A stretch of 45,594 nucleotides of DNA, taken from NCBI GenBank assembly GCA_027343785.1, contig DAHWKF010000134.1:1-45594 (forward strand). Direction: 5' to 3'. Position numbers and translations under genes: made by a program. Under the pieces are notes generated by a model, which saw only the letters and a program-made list of their open reading frames with translations, was not told the DNA's origin and ran no database searches. How positions within the stretch are numbered: the first letter of the stretch is position 1; every line of letters starts with the position of its first letter. This DNA is from Leptospirillum sp. GTDB lineage: Bacteria; Nitrospirota; Leptospirillia; Leptospirillales; Leptospirillaceae. Of this stretch, positions 41,245 to 45,594 are shown piece after piece.

Positions 41245-42081
41245 ATGACCGAAAAAAAATCCGCAAGCGCCCTTTCCTCAAGATACAGGGTCCCACCAGG
41301 GGCCCGGATCAAGCTTGCAGATTTCCCTCCGGACAGGATCGCACCTTTTGCCGCCAAGGATGGCAAGGAAAAAGCGGAACGGCTCATGGCCGGCAACCTG
41401 GAAAAGATCGGGGATCTGCAAAACATCCTCTATGCCAGCAAAAAAGCGTCATTACTTGTTGTTCTGCAAGGGATCGACGCCGCCGGCAAAGACGGTGTCA
41501 TCAAGCACGTGTTGTCGGGGATCAACCCGCAAGGTTGCTTTGTCAGATCGTTCAAGGTTCCGACAGAAGAAGAAAGTCTGCATGATGTCCTCTGGAGGGT
41601 TCACCGGAACACGCCCGAGCGCGGAATGATCGGAATCTTCAACCGCTCTCACTATGAGGAAGTTCTCGTTGCCCGCGTTCACAAGCTTAAACCCAAGCCG
41701 GAATGGCAAAAATATTACGAACAGTTCAATGGGTTCGAGAAAATGCTGGCCGAAAATGGCACGGTCATCCTCAAGTTCTTTCTGCTTGTTTCCCAAGGAG
41801 AACAACTCAAGAGGATAGAAGAAAGGCTGTCCAGACCGGACAAAAAATGGAAATACTCCCCCAGTGACCTGATTGAGCGGGAGTATTGGGATGAATACCA
41901 GAGAGCCTATGAGGACATGCTGAATTTGTGTTCAACCGAATATGCACCCTGGCATATCGTTCCATCCGATAAAAAATGGTTCAGGAATTTTCTGGTTTCA
42001 AGCATTATCCTTGAAACCCTGCAAAAACTTGATCTCAAATACCCTGTCCCCAAAGAGATTCCGGATAAAAAGGGACACTGA
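41245..42081 (+). CDS. Polyphosphate kinase 2 family protein
   Basis: The 278-aa protein matches the PPK2 family, which moves phosphate between polyphosphate and nucleotides. Residues 76-84 form a Walker A loop (GIDAAGKDG), residues 132-146 hold FNRSHYEEVLVARVH, and the later RPDKKWKYSPSDLIEREYWDEYQRAYEDML lid is typical. GGAGG lies four bases before the ATG. PPK2 enzymes phosphorylate ADP, GDP or AMP; the subclass cannot be fixed by eye. An exopolyphosphatase-like gene (ppx) is also in this window. Confidence 0.9.
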   Translation: MTEKKSASALSSRYRVPPGARIKLADFPPDRIAPFAAKDGKEKAERLMAGNLEKIGDLQNILYASKKASLLVVLQGIDAAGKDGVIKHVLSGINPQGCFVRSFKVPTEEESLHDVLWRVHRNTPERGMIGIFNRSHYEEVLVARVHKLKPKPEWQKYYEQFNGFEKMLAENGTVILKFFLLVSQGEQLKRIEERLSRPDKKWKYSPSDLIEREYWDEYQRAYEDMLNLCSTEYAPWHIVPSDKKWFRNFLVSSIILETLQKLDLKYPVPKEIPDKKGH

Positions 42082-42129
42082 CCCGATCAACTTTAACAAT
42101 ATAAGGAAAAAGGATTAAGGAGAGGCCGA

Positions 42130-42450
42130 ATGTCAATGCTAAAATGGGCTGATATTGACCGATGGACTGAAATTGACCTGGACGACCTGAACGCCCAGGC
42201 CGAAAAACTGTCAAACGATTCGAACAAGGAAATTATCAAGGATGCCCTCTTTACGATTAAAAATTCTTTCGGATTGATCGAGAAAAAAAAATCGACCAAG
42301 GAAAAGCGGGATAGGATGACAAAAGAACGGATTAATATCTTGATCCGGCTGGGCTTTCAGATCCGCTTCAGGCCGGCCGGAGAAAAGAAGGCACCCTCCC
42401 CTGAAACCGGAAAAACGCCGGAGGCTGCACCCGCAGAGACAACCGGATAA
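42130..42450 (+). CDS. Small protein of unknown function
   Basis: The 106-aa product starts MSMLKWADIDRWTEIDLDDL, has a basic helical centre (EKKKSTKEKRDRMTKER) and ends in a Pro/Ala/Glu-rich tail. No domain or signal peptide is recognised. AAGGAGAGG lies four bases before the ATG. It follows the PPK2 gene by 48 bases and is likely cotranscribed with it. Confidence 0.55.
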   Translation: MSMLKWADIDRWTEIDLDDLNAQAEKLSNDSNKEIIKDALFTIKNSFGLIEKKKSTKEKRDRMTKERINILIRLGFQIRFRPAGEKKAPSPETGKTPEAAPAETTG

Positions 42451-42617
42451 ATTGGACAAGACCGCTTTTCAAGGCGCTGGCGACTTTCCACCCATGAGTT
42501 TTTTGCATCAGAATTCACAAACGCAAAAGAGGTTCCAGAATCAGGCACCTCATTTGAGGAGGAACTGTCTGAGAAATTTTCCGTTTACGACATGAAAGGA
42601 AAATTTTTCAAAGCGCC

Positions 42618-43415
42618 ATGTCCGACAATCTCTTTCAGGGATGCATTTATTTCTTGGCGGGACTCTTCTGGGGAAGCTTTCTGGGACTCGTTGCCGACAG
42701 AGTTCCCAAAGGGGAGTCCATTGCCCATCCACGATCCCGCTGTTCCAGTTGTCAAACCAGGCTTTCATATCGGGATCTGATCCCTCTCTGGTCATGGTTG
42801 ACCCATCGGGGACGATGTCGATATTGCGGACATCCCATCGATCCGTTCCTCCTGGTGTCCGAATTGGGTACCGGACTCTTCTTCGGGATTCTTCCTCTTG
42901 TATTTTCAGGGCTTCGCCATCAACTTGTAGTGGCAGTTTTTTTTTCATTCGCCTTTCCACTTTCGCTCATTGACCTGAGGTATCGCAGACTTCCCCATGC
43001 CCTGACATGGTCCGCCGCCGGTTGCGGAATACTTTCCTCCTTGTTTGGCCCCGAAAAACTTTTATGGTCCTTTTCGGGATTCCTATCCGGATTTTTGCTT
43101 TTGGGAATCATTGCCTATTTTTACCCTAAGGGAATGGGCATGGGTGATGCATTCTGGATTGGAGCAATCGGCACATTTGTCGGTGCCACGGGTGTGATGG
43201 AAACGCTCTTTCTGTCGTCATTTCTTGCGTTGATCGCAACCATCCCCTTATATATTTTTACCCGGACCGGAGAAAAGAATCTCTCCTGGCACAAACTTTC
43301 CCTTCCCTTTGGACCTTTTCTGTCCATCTCCGCCCTTCTGATCATCTCCAGTCCTGTCGACTGGCTCAACAAACTTCTGTCGGCGCCGCCACTGAACCTT
43401 CCTTTTCTCGCCTGA
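42618..43415 (+). CDS. Prepilin peptidase / N-methyltransferase (A24 family)
   Basis: The 265-aa protein matches the prepilin leader peptidases (PilD-like) that cleave type IV pilin and type II secretion pseudopilins. The cytoplasmic loop near the N terminus holds the four-cysteine zinc site (Cys42-x2-Cys45 and Cys67-x2-Cys70). The two catalytic aspartates lie in SLIDLRYRRLP and in the GMGMGDAF (GxGD-type) segment. Several transmembrane helices make up the rest. No pilin or secretion genes are nearby in the window. The ribosome site is weak. Confidence 0.9.
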   Translation: MSDNLFQGCIYFLAGLFWGSFLGLVADRVPKGESIAHPRSRCSSCQTRLSYRDLIPLWSWLTHRGRCRYCGHPIDPFLLVSELGTGLFFGILPLVFSGLRHQLVVAVFFSFAFPLSLIDLRYRRLPHALTWSAAGCGILSSLFGPEKLLWSFSGFLSGFLLLGIIAYFYPKGMGMGDAFWIGAIGTFVGATGVMETLFLSSFLALIATIPLYIFTRTGEKNLSWHKLSLPFGPFLSISALLIISSPVDWLNKLLSAPPLNLPFLA

Positions 43416-43846
43416 CCTGGACCCGGGCAACAAGTTTCAAATCCCTTTACCAGAGCTTGAAAGTCATATTGAAACAGGCCGGAAATGGTCTGGATTGTAA
43501 AAAATCTCCCCGGAAACCCGGGCGAGGGGGATGAACCCAGTCATATATCGGAATCCGGAGATGAGCTACAAGTCGACAATGGACACTGCAGGGGCTATGA
43601 TCGCGTTTCATTTGAGCGTGCCCTACGGATCCGATATCGTGAAGGAAGAGGATGTTTACAAGGCATTGAAACAGGGCCGTCTCGACGGGATTGATTCACC
43701 TGCGAAGCACATTCTCGTTTCTCTCTCTGCAACGAAAATTCTCCGGCTTCCATTCTGAAAGCTGTTTACGAATCTGGCTCATCGGTTGAACACGCCTGGA
43801 ATCTGTATAGGGAAATTATAGAGATGCCCTTTTCACGCTCCCCCGA
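43416..43846. other. Stretch with no convincing intact gene
   Basis: After the prepilin peptidase the coding signal fades. A 75-aa frame at 43531-43758 (MNPVIYRNPEMSYKSTMDTA...) and a second frame around 43730-43890 (ILKAVYESGSSVEHAWNLYREI) both look protein-like, but they are in different frames and are broken. This suggests the remains of one or two genes. No family is recognised in either. Confidence 0.45.
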
Positions 43847-44183
43847 GTGGGAAAAAGTCAACGTCAGATCGCCAAAGGATCCATCTCTGTTGAATCTGTC
43901 GATATCCAGAGTCCGGGAGTTCTCAAAAAGATTCTCACCCGAGACACGGAGATCCTTGTCCGCGAGTATGAGGCGAGCCATGTCGTGTTCCATGGAGACC
44001 CTTACCTCGACAGCGATATCAATCTTCTGGTCGTAAAGAAAGCAGACAAAAAATCCGATGGAACGAACAAAAGAGACGGAATCCCTTCTTGAAAGAGTCG
44101 GATCGCCCCTCGACTTCGATCTTCAAGTCTGGACGGCGGAAGAAGTCCGCCAAGGTCTTTCGGAAGGACAGACGCACATCTGA
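43847..44183 (+). pseudogene. Decayed MNT-type nucleotidyltransferase
   Basis: Two adjacent frames read like the halves of a minimal nucleotidyltransferase (the MNT partner of HEPN toxins). The first (43847-44092) contains GVLKKILTRDTEILVREYEASHVVF with GDPYLDSDINLLVVKKAD, recalling the usual REY-x-ILFGSYA-x-GDPxPDSDIDLLVV pattern, but the GSYA loop needed for catalysis is missing. The second (44058-44183) reads MERTKETESLLERVGSPLD then FDLQVWTAEEVRQGLSEGQTHI and stops, matching the usual C-terminal part of such proteins in another frame. The shift plus the lost loop point to a pseudogene. Confidence 0.55.
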
Positions 44184-44493
44184 CCAGATCATGCGGCTGA
44201 CAGATTTTTTTCAGAATATCCCCCGGAATGTAGCGAACTTCGAAACACGTTTTACGTTCGCCGGGCAGTTACGATTTCTCAGTCGAGTGGGTCCATTGAC
44301 AATTGAGTCTTTAGTGTTAATGTTTAATTAGGCTGATGGAAATGGGACTATTTTCTAGGCATCTCCCTCCTCGGATGTTTCTCCAGTTGACCGACTTTCC
44401 CGATCCCATTTTCGAGACATTACAAGCTGAGCTTGGGTACTCACCCTGAATTCAAAGGAATTCCTGAATCACAAGAAAGGTGGTTGGATTTGC
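44184..44493. other. Non-coding gap after the decayed nucleotidyltransferase
   Basis: Between the decayed nucleotidyltransferase and the 156-aa gene I see no credible ORF, RNA gene or repeat. It is somewhat AT-richer than its surroundings (for example around 44280-44340) and probably carries the promoter of the next gene. Confidence 0.5.
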
Positions 44494-44964
44494 ATGGAAA
44501 CCCGAAAGTTCATTCTGGACAAGGCTTACAAGCTGGGAAACACAGCGCTGGTGGATCCAGTACCGGAACTTTGGGATGAGGTGTCCATTACATCCCGCGC
44601 GGATACGATGTGTTCCTACTTCACGGGAATGCTTGATTCTCTGGAAAGAGAGTATGAGGAAAAGACTTCGGAGAAAGTCAGCCCCCAACTCGAATCCGAA
44701 ATCGTGTCAGCGCTTGAAAAGGGATTTGAAGATTTGATGAACAAACAGCCCGGGTATCATGTCGGTTCCAATGGGCATGCCCTTCCAAAAAGCCGGGAAG
44801 AAATTCGGTCCGAGTTGGAAAAGATTCTCGATTTATTGCTTGAGGATCGGATGCAGTCTGCAGAAAAAAAGCCCAAAGACATCTGGATCGAAAAAGATGA
44901 TGCGTTGATGTTCGTCAAGGGGGTCTTCAAAAACCTCAAACATTGCCATCAGAATGCGGCGTGA
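44494..44964 (+). CDS. Acidic protein of unknown function
   Basis: The 156-aa protein is soluble, charged and largely helical (for example MLDSLEREYEEKTSEKVSPQ and REEIRSELEKILDLLLEDR), with no recognised domain. AAAGGTGG precedes the ATG by about ten bases, and an intrinsic terminator follows at 44984-45010. It lies between the decayed nucleotidyltransferase and the insertion sequence. It is intact and well framed, so probably expressed. Confidence 0.55.
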   Translation: METRKFILDKAYKLGNTALVDPVPELWDEVSITSRADTMCSYFTGMLDSLEREYEEKTSEKVSPQLESEIVSALEKGFEDLMNKQPGYHVGSNGHALPKSREEIRSELEKILDLLLEDRMQSAEKKPKDIWIEKDDALMFVKGVFKNLKHCHQNAA

Positions 44965-44983
44965 TCCCTGAACGGGATTTCAG

Positions 44984-45010
44984 ACAAAGAGGGAGTGGAT
45001 CCCTCTTTGT
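44984..45010 (+). terminator. Intrinsic terminator after the 156-aa gene
   Basis: ACAAAGAGGGA (44984-44994) pairs perfectly over 11 bases with TCCCTCTTTGT (45000-45010), with a five-base loop, followed by TT and AT-rich sequence. It lies 19 bases after the stop of the unknown gene. Confidence 0.7.
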
Positions 45011-45101
45011 TTAAAAGATCGTCCATTCCTAAATAAGTCCTTTGAAACCTTTCCTGCTGGGCTTACATATCTTAGGAGTCTAGCAAAAATAACATGAACA
45101 C

Positions 45102-45594
45102 TTATAATGAACTTGTCTGGGGATTGATCCGGTAGTTCCATTCCCCATGAAATTCCGCTGGCTCAATGGCCAGGGCGACCATCTCGTCATCCGGCACCCT
45201 GATCCCGGCCTCATAGCGGTTCTCGTCGAGGCCCGCCTTGATTTTCAGGCCTTGCCGGGTCGTGGTGCCTGCGATCAGATTCACCACGACTTCCCGGCTG
45301 ACTAGGGGGCGTCCTCTCCAGTTGGCCGTGATGTGGCAGAACATTCGGTGCTCGATCTTGTTCCACTTGCTTGTTCCCGGAGGAAAATGGCACACCTGGA
45401 CCGGGAGAGAGAGTTCATTGGCCAGCTTCTGGAGCTCACGGCGCCACAGGCGAACCCGGTACCCATTGCTGCCTCCGCCGCCAGCCGTGATGATGAGCCG
45501 CCGGGCAAGGGGGTAGATCGGCTGCCCCATTTCACGCCACCAGCGCCGGATGCTCTCGACGGCAAACTCGGAGGTATCGTGGTCGATGCCGACA
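45102..45594 (-). mobile_element. Partial ISAzo13-family transposase, cut by the window edge
   Basis: The leftward frame is open from the window edge to the stop at 45102 and encodes the C-terminal part of a DDE transposase. The visible order is VGIDHDTSEFAVESIRRWWREMG, ITAGGGGSNGYRVRLWRRELQ, CHFPPGTSKWNKIEHRMF and GEWNYRINP, which is the ISAzo13 (Rhodopirellula-type DDE) pattern. The Asp/Asn and Glu of the catalytic triad lie in these blocks. The N-terminal part and the other end of the element are outside the window; the near inverted repeat must lie just below 45102 but was not identified with certainty. Confidence 0.8.

Noticed and set aside
1..45594. CRISPR array, rRNA genes, prophage, replication origin
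   Set aside because: I looked for regularly spaced direct repeats, rRNA-like sequence, phage structural genes and DnaA-box clusters and saw none.

Overview
The window reads as a chromosomal segment of a Gram-negative bacterium. I infer the Nitrospirota, possibly a Leptospirillum-like acidophile. The clues are moderate GC, lipoproteins and an RND pump (two membranes), a cytochrome b-c fusion beside a PRC-Rieske fusion, and frequent TTG starts with strong Shine-Dalgarno sites. The genus is an inference; no 16S rRNA gene is present.

Layout. 1-6460: a membrane methyltransferase and a SAM-hydrolysing enzyme, then leftward genes for a small lipoprotein, a Fur-family regulator, a second lipoprotein and an RND efflux pump with no periplasmic adaptor beside it. 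6598-14104: a thioredoxin-fold lipoprotein, a CCA-type nucleotidyltransferase, a TPR protein, a RecG / small protein / Ppx operon, and L28 (rpmB) with its own promoter. 14135-18279: RidA coupled to a tiny membrane protein, a glutaredoxin-like protein, and FabI followed by a compact two-gene quinol:cytochrome c oxidoreductase (PRC-Rieske plus a cytochrome b-c fusion). 18398-20670: two unrecognised proteins, one secreted and one very acidic.

20810-28319 is a densely packed leftward cluster with many 1-8 base overlaps: M16 peptidase, PdxJ, AcpS, NnrE/NnrD, then uracil-DNA glycosylase, LapA and MutS. 28484-37559 is the classical translation/transcription operon, in transcription order rimP, nusA, infB, ylxP-like, rbfA, truB, rpsO, pnp. 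A long hairpin lies between rpsO and pnp, and the unit ends with a 39-aa membrane protein and a strong intrinsic terminator. Before it come a CheV chemotaxis protein, a DUF4337 protein, a small lipoprotein and a tRNA-Thr(UGU).

40110-43415 (rightward) holds a DsbA-like thiol oxidoreductase, a PPK2 polyphosphate kinase, an unknown small protein and a prepilin peptidase. From about 43420 to the right edge the character changes to accessory DNA: a decayed MNT-type nucleotidyltransferase in two frames, an intact unknown 156-aa gene with a terminator, and a partial ISAzo13-type transposase cut by the window edge.

I did not find a clearly new multi-gene defence or biosynthetic system. The most rewarding items are the two-polypeptide bc complex (three-part cytochrome b-c fusion, PAWY Qo motif, PRC domain ahead of a Tat-type anchor), the rpsO-pnp hairpin, the unlisted 39-aa membrane protein, and the decayed toxin/antitoxin-like locus beside the insertion sequence.
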